DNA of 25,000 bases from Botryococcus braunii (lineage: Eukaryota > Chlorophyta > Trebouxiophyceae): NCBI GenBank assembly GCA_002005505.1, contig KV908647.1, positions 121,837 through 146,836 of the forward strand, read 5' to 3'. This document shows, piece after piece, positions 16,831-25,000 of this stretch. A model generated the notes under the pieces. The model saw nothing but the letters and a program-made list of their open reading frames with translations. It ran no database searches and was not told the DNA's origin. A program made the translations under genes and the position numbers. How positions within the stretch are numbered: the first letter of the stretch is position 1; the number at the start of each line of letters is the position of its first letter.

Positions 16831-17516
16831 AGTGGCGTATCCTGTAAGCAAGCAGACAGGTCGTAAGTTCGTGCCTCTCCAGCTACAGTCCTTGACGACT
16901 GTCTGCTCTTTTAGACACATGCAACTGTATGAACAAGACTGGCATCCTTATGTGCCCAGTATCTTTCCAAACCAGTTCCGTTACACGTTGATCTGTCAAT
17001 GAGCATCTACACACGGATAAGCTCCTGACGGCTGAAAGCAAGTACCTTCCTATACTCAATCAAGACTCCGTCCCTTAGCTGTTTGGGAGACTTGATTGTC
17101 CACTAAGATGGTTCACTTACAAACAAGCAATCAAACATGAACACATTACCAATACACATCCTGCGTCACCGCACCTGTAAGCAAGCAGACAGGTCGTAAG
17201 TTCGTGCCTCTCCAGCTACAGTCCTTGACGACTGTCTGCTCTTTTAGACACATGCAACTGTATGAACAAGACTGGCATCCTTATGTGCCCAGTATCTTTC
17301 CAAACCAGTTGCTCGACTATGCGGTGATCGCAGCTTTAATAGTCCTTTCACGCTAACGCGTAATCTAAATCAGATTGTACCTTATGTTCGAAATAGACCT
17401 CATCCGAACGTGTCTTGAGGTACCTTATGTGGATAGTGGACCCGTATCCTAATAATGTACATTTGAAGATCACCTAAAGCACAAGGCATTCTATAATGTA
17501 TGTTCACAACTCAACA
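16814..17516 (-). repeat. Copia-1 5' LTR, full form (703 bp)
   Basis: TG...CA ended. It contains two identical 137-bp units, 16841-16977 and 17174-17310, period 333 bp, separated by unique sequence. The old solo LTR at 4807-5461 has the same two-unit layout, so the long form is ancestral and the 370-bp LTR at 10778 is derived. Confidence 0.95.
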
Positions 17517-17521
17517 ACTAC
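17517..17521. repeat. Copia-1 target-site duplication, right (ACTAC)
   Basis: Second copy of 10773-10777. Copia-2 leader sequence resumes at 17522. Confidence 0.9.
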
Positions 17522-17535
17522 GTTCCTTTTATGCA

Positions 17536-19494
17536 ATGAGCGGCACATATACTGTGCCACCCTATGCCAATGTTGAAGAATCATATGATATACCAATTGT
17601 GATTGATGATGATCCCTCAACCGTTTACAATAATGAAAGCTTTGAACAATCGTACTCTACACAGAGAGACTCAATGGGGTACACCACCAGTGCAGGCACA
17701 GGTGCAAGCAGCGGAACAGAGGACAATGCTGCAGAAGGGCGCCATGCAGGGGAGGTAAGTGAAGATTTTCTATACGGGGGTTATCACCACTCTGAATCTC
17801 TTTCTACTAATCCTACTGGCCAACCCTTAGCTGAACTGGTACCTGCTGTGAGCGCAAGCACCTCACCTCCTGGTGGTACGCACTCAAATCTTCCTTTAGA
17901 CCCTAGTAGTACTAGGAGGGCAGTTAGGATTAATCCTGTGCCTGTTTCAAATGCACCAAGAGTCATGCGCAGATCTTCACAGTCTGCTGTTTCTGGTTCA
18001 AGGGCACTTTCCAGTGGCCCCTTGCAAGTTCCAATTTCGCAACATCCTGCTATTTCGATTCAGCCAGCTAGTGTTCCAGTTATTACTAGTGGTGCAATCG
18101 TTCCAGCAGCAACGTTAGCTGGTTCACAGACAACTGTGTATTTACCACTGGCTACTGGAGGCATGATCCCCATTTCACTACCTGCCTCAACGCTGAACCA
18201 GATTTCTAACCCATCTTTGGTTCAGCCAGCTAGTGTGCAGGTACCATCCAACTTTGGAGTGTCAACGTCAGCTTCAGCAATTCCAGCTGGAGGCCCTCCT
18301 GGTGGTGGCTACCCATACAGCTCAGGCAGCGGTCCTCCTGGAGGTGGGCCACCATACAGTGGGGGTCCCCCTGGAGGAGCAAGCTCGATTTGGCATCCTC
18401 CAGTAGTCTCAGGCAACTACCCGCAATACCCTGTCTATCCGGGCTCTGGTGGGAATGTTCCTGGTGGCTTTGGTGGGGGTGGTCCTGGTGGTCCTGGAGG
18501 ACCAGGCGGTCCTGGAGGTCTAGGCGGTCCTGGTGGACCAGGTGGTGCTGGTTGGGGTGGTCCTCCTTTCTGTCAGGGGCCACCATATAGTGCTGGGCAA
18601 GGTCAATTTCCAAATGCTGGTATTCCTGGTCTGCCTACCATAAATCCAACCACTGGTCCTTCGTTCTCTTCTCATCAGAAGTTAACTCCAAAGATTGAGT
18701 TAGTCAAGTTAAATGATACCAATTGGTTGACATGGACAAAGCAAGTGTATGCTATGCTGTGGGAAATGAATGTCAACTACTGTGTTCATGATGATTATCA
18801 GGGAGCTTATGATGATTTCAAAGCTCAAACCATTATCACTCAAGCATGTACTGAGCAATATTCTGTTCAGATTACTGACTTGACAAGTGCTTACCATATG
18901 TGGAACAAGCTGCTGCAGGTGTTTAACGCTAGAGCAGCAGCTAGGCTAATGAGCCTCCACAGGGAGCAAAGGTTGTTCACCATGAAGCCAGGTGAAAAAC
19001 CATCTGATTATGTGTTAAGATGCAGGAAAATTGTAAACAACCTCAAATCACTAGGAGAGCAGTGTTCTGAGGTTTGCCAGTGCTCCATGATCATAGAAGG
19101 CCTCACTGAGGAGTATGAGGTAGATAGGCGTTTACAGCTGTCTGTGTGCAACAACCTTCCAAATGTGCACCAACTCCAGCATGTTCTTGAGTTAACATAT
19201 ATAGATCTTCAAGCAAAGAAGCCATATAATCCTCCAAACACCTCAAACCCCAAACCTCATAGGAATCAAGGTGGGGGTGGTCAGCCTGCAGGCAGGCAAG
19301 GTGGTTCAGGTGGGGCTGGTTCAGGTGCTCACCAGGCAGAAGTGCCTAATGATACTAACCGTGAAAACTCAGGAACAGGACAACCTGCGTTTCAACAGCA
19401 GGGAAGGCCTGTACTAATATGCCTGTACTGCATGAATCTAGGACACACTAAGACAACGTGTCCTAAGCTTGCAGCTCAGGAGAGGAGGGCATAA
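17536..19494 (+). CDS. Copia-2 Gag with long Gly/Pro-rich N-terminal extension
   Basis: 652 residues from the ATG at 17536. The open frame begins earlier at 17500, but those 12 codons come from the Copia-1 LTR and target duplication. In the uninterrupted leader a TGA lies upstream in frame, so 17536 is the native start. Residues 1-250 are Ser/Thr/Pro-rich, and 252-350 are Gly/Pro/Tyr-rich with collagen-like GPGG repeats. A UBN2-type Copia Gag core spans about 383-560 (includes NDTNWLTWTKQVYAML and LMSLHREQRLF). A CCHC zinc knuckle CLYCMNLGHTKTTC is at 629-642. Copia Gags are usually about 250-350 residues, so the N-terminal extension is unusual. TAA ends the ORF 10 residues after the knuckle, in frame with protease. 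A consensus splice donor (gag|GTAAGT) lies at 17755. Confidence 0.93.
   Translation: MSGTYTVPPYANVEESYDIPIVIDDDPSTVYNNESFEQSYSTQRDSMGYTTSAGTGASSGTEDNAAEGRHAGEVSEDFLYGGYHHSESLSTNPTGQPLAELVPAVSASTSPPGGTHSNLPLDPSSTRRAVRINPVPVSNAPRVMRRSSQSAVSGSRALSSGPLQVPISQHPAISIQPASVPVITSGAIVPAATLAGSQTTVYLPLATGGMIPISLPASTLNQISNPSLVQPASVQVPSNFGVSTSASAIPAGGPPGGGYPYSSGSGPPGGGPPYSGGPPGGASSIWHPPVVSGNYPQYPVYPGSGGNVPGGFGGGGPGGPGGPGGPGGLGGPGGPGGAGWGGPPFCQGPPYSAGQGQFPNAGIPGLPTINPTTGPSFSSHQKLTPKIELVKLNDTNWLTWTKQVYAMLWEMNVNYCVHDDYQGAYDDFKAQTIITQACTEQYSVQITDLTSAYHMWNKLLQVFNARAAARLMSLHREQRLFTMKPGEKPSDYVLRCRKIVNNLKSLGEQCSEVCQCSMIIEGLTEEYEVDRRLQLSVCNNLPNVHQLQHVLELTYIDLQAKKPYNPPNTSNPKPHRNQGGGGQPAGRQGGSGGAGSGAHQAEVPNDTNRENSGTGQPAFQQQGRPVLICLYCMNLGHTKTTCPKLAAQERRA
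18461..18560 (+). repeat. GGT/CCT-rich minisatellite encoding GPGG repeats
   Basis: Tandem variants of ggtcctggtggtcctgga within gag code for Gly-Gly-Pro repeats. Such arrays change length readily, so copy number should vary among family members. Confidence 0.8.
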
Positions 19495-22400
19495 ACTAAT
19501 TGTGTACAGAGGGATACAGTAATCTCCCAACCCTCTTTACCTGGTTGGCTTATAGATTCAGGGTCAACTGATCACATTTCTCCTTCGAGTGACAACATGA
19601 TAAATTATGTCAAGTTTGATGTGCCACAAAGGCTAATTGTGGCAAATGGCAAGTCAGAGGAAATTATAGGTGAAGGCACCATGCAAGTGTTCCTCGAGTC
19701 TGGCAGTTCCTTGTTCCTGCACAATGTCAAGCATGTTCCCTCTAGTAAGAAGTATCTTCTGTCAGTGGGTAAAGCTTATTTAGATGGTATCAATGTCAAT
19801 ATCATGGGTACCGAGTGTTACCTTACTGATTCTAATGGGTACCATTTGGGAAATGCTGAGCATGCTTTCCCTTATCAGTGGCTGGTGGACTTAGCTCTAC
19901 CAGACAAGCATGTTTCTTTCCATCCAGAAACTCAGTTTGTGGAGGCATGCAACGTTCAGGTGATTCACAGGGATGCAGACCTGTGGCATCAGAGGCTGGG
20001 GCACTTGTCTCCAGCCTATATGGTAAGAATGATTAAGGGCAAAATGGTAAAGGGAATGAAACTCCCCTCTTCTGATTTCTCAAATTCAATAGGCATCAAA
20101 GGTGTCTGCAGTGCTTGTCTGCATGGGAAGCAAACTGTGCAACCTTTTAAATCAACAGGCACTGCTTGCACCAGTAAGCTAGAGGTTGTGCATATGGACC
20201 TTATGGGCCCAGTTTCACCTGAAACGTATGATGATGAAAAATATGCACTTAATGTTTTAGATGAATTTTCTGAGATGTCAGCAACTATCCTACTCAAGTC
20301 AAAGGCAGATGCATCAAGAGAGGCAGTTAATTCATAGACTGAGTGCCAGACCCAGCACGAGTGTAAGGTTAAGTTTATCAGGACCGACAATGGTACTGAA
20401 CCTTCTGGGTTAGATAAGTTCTGCAAGAAGAATGGTGCAGTCCATCAAAAGACTGCAGCATATGCCCATCAACAAAATGGGAAGATTGAGAGGCTGAACA
20501 GGACTCTGCAGGAGAAAGCAAGAGCCATGCTGACTGCCTCGAGCCTACCTCCAGAATATTGGGGTGACTCTCTCTTAACTGCAAACTATGTTGGGAATTT
20601 GTCTGCAGTTGCAAATCATGACAAAACCCCTTTTAAGATGTGGTTTGGCAGTGTTCCTGATGTCAGTCACTTACGTGTTTTTGGGAGCAAGTGTCATGTC
20701 ATGATTGAAAAGTCCAACAGGGATGGTAAATTTAGCCCTGTCAGTAAGGAGGGTATTTCTTGGGCTATGATGGGCACAGCAAGAATTATCGTGTTCTCAT
20801 GGATTCCAAAGTCACAGTGTGTGCAAGACAATTTGTCAAGTTTGAGGAGGCTTTGTCTGATGATGATGAAATGCCTGATCTCCTTGATGTGGTGAATGAT
20901 GAAGAGGATTTTCCTGTAGATTCTGAAACTGCAGTCAATGGAGAAGATGTGCATGAAATTTCTGAAGAGTTGTCTCCTGTTTCTTTGGCCCCTTTGGGCA
21001 CTGATCCAAGTGTCATAAGGTTTGATCAATTAAACCTTGAGAGGGCTAAGTTCATAAGTCAAGATAATGCTAACCTTGGGGAAAATCAGGGCTCTGCAGA
21101 TCCTGAATCCCATGGCTCGGACCTGCGTCCCGTTCAGGATGTTCCACAAGTGGTCCTCCAACAAGGTATAGTTAATGAGGCTCCTGATTTCCAACTTGAG
21201 CCTGTTGAGTTTGATTTTCAAGGTGCTGGTGTCTCACACTCACCTGCTGGTCTCTTTGGGGGCAGATATCCTGACAGAGTTAGGAATACTGTGCTGCAAA
21301 ATGAGACAAATTTAGCTGAAATTTTCAGTGGTTATGTTCAAGTTCAGAAAGACACACTTATTGTTGAGCCTGCAACATACATTGATGCAATAAATTCACC
21401 TGAGAGTGACAAGTGGGTTAGTGCAATGCAAGATGAAATGAATTCATTGAAGGCATTAGGCACTTGGTCATATGTTGTGGTTGATGACAAAACCAAGAAG
21501 AAGGCTCTCCCAGTAAAGTGGATTTATAAAGTAAAACTTTCTGAGATTGGTGAGATTGAGAGGTTTAAGGCTAGGCTTGTAGCCAAAGGCTTTAAGCAAA
21601 TTTATGGTGTTGACTACACTGAAGTGTATGCACCCGTTTCCAAGCACTCAACTTTAAGATATGTGCTGTCAAAAGCAGTTGAGAGAAATATGCAGGTCCA
21701 TCAAATGGATGTGAGCACTGCATTTTTGCATGGAGACTTTGAAGAAAAGGTCTTTCTTCAGCAGCCAGAAGGGTTTCACATTGGTGGGCCTAACACCGTC
21801 TGCAGGTTACACAAAGCCTTGTATGGGCTTAAGCAGGCCCCTAGGGCCTGGTATGTCACAATCGGCAGCTTTCTTAAATCTGCTGGTTTTGTCATTTCAG
21901 ATGCAGATCCATCTCTGTTCATACTGCAGAGAGGGAGTTCTGAGACTGTTTATCTGCTTTTATATGTGGATGACATTCTCATTGTTTCTCAGGACCCCAA
22001 ATGTATCTCTGAAGTGAAGTCTCTCCTAGCAAGTAAATTTGCAGTGAAGGATTTAGGGGAGGCCCGACACTTTTTGGCTATGCAGATTACCTTCGATAGA
22101 AATCTAGATGGTAGTCTAAAGTCAGTGAAGTTATCAAATGAGAAACTAATCACTGACATTTTGGACAGCTTTGGCATGACTGGCTGCAACCCCAAGGCTA
22201 CAACCCTGGATAATTCCTTCAAATTGCAGAAGAATTCAGGGGATCCCTTGCCTAAAGACAACAGGTACAGGGAACTTGTGGGTGGTATTTTATATTTGGC
22301 TAACACAATCAGGCCTGATCCGTCATATGCTACTGGTGTTCTCGCACGTTTTGCAAATGCTCCTTCGAATATACATCTTAGTGCTGGCATGCATGTCTTA

Positions 22401-22916
22401 AAATATCTTGCTGGTACTAAGAATTTGGGGCTTGTGTGGGAGAAAAGTGACAAAGGTTTTATGGCCTTTGTTGACTCAGATTATGCAGGGGATTTGGATG
22501 GTAGAAAGTCCACCTCTGGATTTGTTTTCATGTCTGGGTCAGCTGCAGTTTCATGGGGTAGCAAGCTACAACCAATTGTTGCTTTGTCTACTGTTGAAGC
22601 TGAGTTTATCTCCATGTGTACTGGAGTTCAGGAAGCATTGTGGTCTGCCACGTTGATCACTGACTTTTGTGAAAATCCTGGTAGTATTGTGGTTTATACT
22701 GACAATACTGGGGCCCTTGCAAATGTGAAGGGGATCCCCATCTCATCCAGGACTAAACACATTGCTGTAAGGTACCACAGGGTCAGAGATGAGGTGGAGA
22801 ATGGAGCAATTGAGCCAAAATATGTGGCTACCAGTGAAAATATTGCTGATTTCTTCACCAAGGTACTTTCTAAGGTCATTTTTGCCAAGCTTAGAGCAAT
22901 GGCAGGTATTAAATAA
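19495..22916 (+). pseudogene. Copia-2 pol (protease-integrase-RT-RNase H), broken in three places
   Basis: The frame continues from gag after a single TAA (19492-19494). Protease has WLIDSGSTDHIS (GAT at 19555). The integrase zinc part is LWHQRLGH...CSACLHGK, and the first core Asp is in HMDLMGP. A TAG at 20335-20337 then interrupts. The same frame resumes with the second Asp (RTDNGTE) and the Glu (KIERLNR), but only 33 residues separate them instead of 35. Near 20753-20760, before the FLGY-type motif, one T is missing and the frame shifts. From about 20760 to the TAA at 22914 all is open: RT with the first Asp in HQMDVSTAFLHG, LYGLKQAPRAW and YVDD, then RNase H with VDSDYAGD, EAEF and YTDNTG. 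RT and RNase H catalytic residues are intact. Integrase would not be made without suppression. Confidence 0.93.
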
Positions 22917-22968
22917 GTTGTGACCTATTTTCAAACAATACTTCTGAGAGAAGTTTCTCCCTACACAT

Positions 22969-22977
22969 GAGGGGAGG
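22969..22977 (+). promoter_or_regulatory. Polypurine tract of Copia-2
   Basis: GAGGGGAGG directly precedes the TG of the 3' LTR, as expected for plus-strand priming. Confidence 0.88.
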
Positions 22978-23882
22978 TGTTAGAAAAATAGACACTAACA
23001 TGTATACCTTAGGTATTTTTGCAACATGTTGGGTCATTTCATATTAGCATGTTTGTGAGCCACATCAATTCATTTCAAGGGTTTACAACACTTACAATAC
23101 TCATAAACAATAAGGTACAGTCATAGTTCACTTGGGTGTGTTTGTACTGTATGGTACTTTAAGGTAAATTGACACTCATAGTGGTTTATAGAGGCCCTTG
23201 TACAATTTCGGCCTGTTTTCTGCCAGTTTTCTAGTAAGGTATACTTATTCCGGATCTCATCGATCGTGAGACTTTAAGTCCTGCGGTCCTTGGTGTTTGA
23301 TTCGAGGTTCGTATCGGTGGTGAGTTAAAGTTCCGAGTCACTTAGATTCGAGACTATCATCGACCGAGATTCGCACTGTTCATCGACGACCATGTCGAAT
23401 CATAAGATACATTGAAATTCCAGTGCATAGTACTGATGGCATGCAAACTTGATCGTGCCCGTACGCTTTTAAGATCTGGAGTTGCAAACCTGTCAGGAGG
23501 CTAATAAATGAGCAGTCTCCTTACTTAGTATAAATAGGAAGTGCCTTAAAGGGTCAGTCAGTCTTGAGTTCCCTTATCAAGCTCCTGTCCCGTTTGCTTG
23601 GTCGTGTTTCTTCCACTTCTGCAAGCTTTTGTTGGGCATAGTTCACTTACTCTAAAGAGTGTGAGTTACAGGTAATTGCAACATCATTAGATTAGTAGTT
23701 ATTGTAACAAGTTTTGAGTTCCCTTATCAAGCTCCGGTCCCGTTTGCTTGGTCGTGTTTCGTCCACTTCTGCAAGCTTTTGTTGGATACAGTTCACTTAC
23801 TCTAAAGAGTGTGAGTTACAGGGAGTAACATTCCAATTTCAATTTCTACAAATTCTGTTTTGATGATGCCATTACAGCAAAA
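22978..23882 (+). repeat. Copia-2 3' LTR
   Basis: 905 bp, same length as the 5' LTR, about 17 substitutions by eye and no indels. It contains the TATA box (23529-23536) and both 110-bp units (23563-23672, 23713-23822). The run of seven A's at its end merges with the AAACT target duplication, which leaves the exact boundary slightly ambiguous. Confidence 0.93.
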
Positions 23883-23887
23883 AAACT
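23883..23887. repeat. Copia-2 target-site duplication, right (AAACT)
   Basis: Matches 9530-9534. Confidence 0.8.
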
Positions 23888-25000
23888 TTCAGGTTCCAAG
23901 ACCAGATGCCAGCACGGAGGTGACGTTACCTCAGGTAACTTGCCTAGCCTGGAACCCCACATGGGTCTACGAGGAAAATCATATTTCGCTGCACACGCTG
24001 TGAGCAAACGTGTCCTGGTTCAGACACGTTGAACCCTTTCAAACACGAATGAAGGAAAGCACAAGCGTGACTAGACCATGCGGAATTGCTGCCGTCAAAA
24101 GCCTCCCAGGAGGGAAGTATGCCCACCACCGCTTGGCGGTTTGAAGCATGAGTGACCACTGCTCAGCGCTGTAGTACCTTAGGCGTCTGCTTCCCTAGGA
24201 GGACTTGCATCGACCAGTATACTACGTAGTGACGCAACACTGCGTCATGCAAATATCGATGTTTGCAACCCCAAGCGCTCTACCCATCCGTAGCCGCACG
24301 CCCCGCAAATTTGTTTAAATGTACGTGATTCCAATACGTGGAACGGTCAGCCGCGTGCTCCACCTCCTCGCATTTACGCAGCCGCCACACACACGCCTCT
24401 CCCGTCCCACAGTTGACGTGGGAACCCCGCTCCCCTGTCTCCACATCCCACTCAGAGTAAGAGCAGTGCCGCATGTGCTGCCCCACCCGCCACACCCGTG
24501 TCTTGTCCCCTGTGCGTACTGACCTATGCCCTCAACAACAGTTCCTGTGACAGAGAGCAGCCCTTTACAAAGCTCCCTAACGGAGGTCCTCATGGAGAAG
24601 CAGAGCCCTGCGGGTTGATGTTGCAGGTTTTGTGCCAAACGCCAAAAACATGGCCTTGGTGCTGATAGTGGGATGGTCGCAAATGCAAATCTCGGGTTAA
24701 ACTTGAGCACGGACCCAGATGCAAGTGATTGTTTCGGATGCTTTGTAAGGCAGGTATACCAACGTATGTCACCGGCTTCACGTTGACTTCACGCAAATGA
24801 AAGCAGGCTACAGATGTCATCGTCGAGAAGAACTTCAATTCATCGTCTGCACAAATCATTGGCCGTGCATGTCATGCGATCAGTCAAAACATTTGAATAC
24901 AAAGCAAATGACATCAAAAAATATGTATCCACCACTTGAAAGGACAGATGAAGCTGCTCAGCTCGTTTGGATGATGTTCTTGTACCTACTCTTCAGTCAA
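23888..25000. other. Unassigned right flank
   Basis: No gene that I can support. ORFs on the minus strand between 24280 and 24859 have no recognisable motifs, and several overlap one another in different frames. The one clear structure is the palindromic pair at 24221-24247. Confidence 0.45.
24221..24247. repeat. Adjacent palindromes ACTACGTAGT and TGACGCA/TGCGTCA
   Basis: A 10-bp palindrome with an ACGT core overlaps by one base a perfect 7-bp inverted repeat (24230-24236 and 24241-24247, loop ACAC). ACGT cores and TGACG motifs are recognised by plant-type bZIP factors. No gene start is evident next to it, so function is unknown. Confidence 0.5.

Larger units (their letters stand above)
10778..17516 (-). 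mobile_element. Copia-1: young Ty1/Copia retrotransposon nested in Copia-2, antisense
   Basis: Read on the minus strand the parts are a 5' LTR (17516-16814), a primer region matching a tRNA-Met 5' half (16813-16775), a leader, a gag-protease-integrase ORF (16397-12879), an RT-RNase H ORF (12967-11168), a polypurine tract (11156-11148) and a 3' LTR (11147-10778). The ends are TG/CA with ACTAC target duplications. The aligned parts of the two LTRs have no differences by eye, so the insertion is very recent. The 3' LTR lacks one 333-bp repeat period. All key residues of protease, integrase, RT and RNase H are present. The only coding defect is a +1 frame change before RT. Confidence 0.96.
9535..23882 (+). 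mobile_element. Copia-2: Ty1/Copia LTR retrotransposon, defective, carrying a nested Copia-1
   Basis: The parts in order are a 5' LTR (9535-10439), a primer site (10440-10450), a leader interrupted by Copia-1 at 10777/17522, gag (17536-19494), pol in the order protease, integrase, RT, RNase H (19495-22916), a polypurine tract (22969-22977) and a 3' LTR (22978-23882). Target duplications AAACT flank it. The integrase-before-RT order places it in Ty1/Copia (Pseudoviridae). Without Copia-1 and the duplicated ACTAC it is about 7.6 kb. It cannot make intact Pol: stops at 19492 and 20335 and a frameshift near 20756 break the frame. About 17 substitutions and no indels separate the 905-bp LTRs, so the insertion is fairly recent but older than Copia-1. 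Confidence 0.95.

Noticed and set aside
16841..17310. Two 137-bp repeats as a CRISPR-like or satellite array
   Set aside because: There are only two units, inside an LTR, with a long unique spacer. They are explained as an LTR internal duplication.
17500..17535. Upstream start giving gag 12 extra codons
   Set aside because: These bases are Copia-1 LTR, target duplication and leader. The native Copia-2 start is the ATG at 17536.
20760..20900. ATG at 20760 as a real start for an independent RT gene
   Set aside because: The coding similarity to integrase C-terminus continues upstream in another frame across a one-base deletion, so this is a frame break in pol and not a new gene.
24280..24859. 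Minus-strand ORFs of 71-131 residues in the right flank
   Set aside because: They overlap each other in different frames, lack motifs and have skewed composition.

Overview
The window is eukaryotic nuclear DNA. It has no operons or Shine-Dalgarno-led genes. It carries a long (CA)n microsatellite, AG|GT-type splice-like boundaries, a tRNA-derived pseudogene and, over more than half its length, LTR retrotransposons of the Ty1/Copia superfamily. The style of the elements (Copia pol order PR-IN-RT-RNase H, moderate base composition, nested insertions) fits a large repeat-rich genome, possibly a green alga or plant. The sequence alone does not fix the species.

Left part (1-9529) is a mosaic of decayed repeats. 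A minus-strand, exon-like coding region (about 3503 to 1247) is interrupted by a block of about 1 kb that carries a Gag-like ORF. That block is bounded by a 52-bp direct repeat and contains a perfect 69-bp inverted repeat. Next come an old solo LTR (about 4807-5461) related to the young element further right, an imperfect tandem repeat family (5807-6813), one more exon-like ORF (7391-7591, minus), and a 76-nt tRNA-like relic with a genome-encoded CCA (8849-8924, minus) followed by a short tandem duplication. Long stretches between these hold nothing I recognise.

Right part (9530-23887) is one retrotransposon nested inside another. The outer element, here Copia-2 (+ strand, 9535-23882), has two 905-bp LTRs differing at about 17 positions, a 5-bp target duplication AAACT, a tRNA-type primer site, a polypurine tract, an unusually long Gly/Pro-rich Gag, and a pol gene broken by two in-frame stops and a one-base frameshift. 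The inner element, Copia-1 (- strand, 10778-17516), sits in the Copia-2 5' leader, 14 bp before the gag start codon, with its own target duplication ACTAC. Its LTR copies show no substitutions that I can find, so it is the younger insertion. One of its LTRs has lost exactly one 333-bp internal repeat unit. Its coding capacity is complete apart from a +1 frame change between integrase and reverse transcriptase.

The most interesting signals are in Copia-1. Its primer-binding region looks like a copy of the whole 5' half of an initiator-type tRNA-Met, ending in the anticodon loop, as in the half-tRNA priming known for Drosophila copia. The adjoining LTR end carries the perfect complement, so the site can fold into a 10-bp hairpin. 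The 10-11-mer (A/C)ATAAGGTACA / TGTACCTTAT(G) recurs in both Copia families, in the old solo LTR and as two perfect inverted repeats inside the Copia-1 coding region. The right flank (23888-25000) contains no gene I can support.
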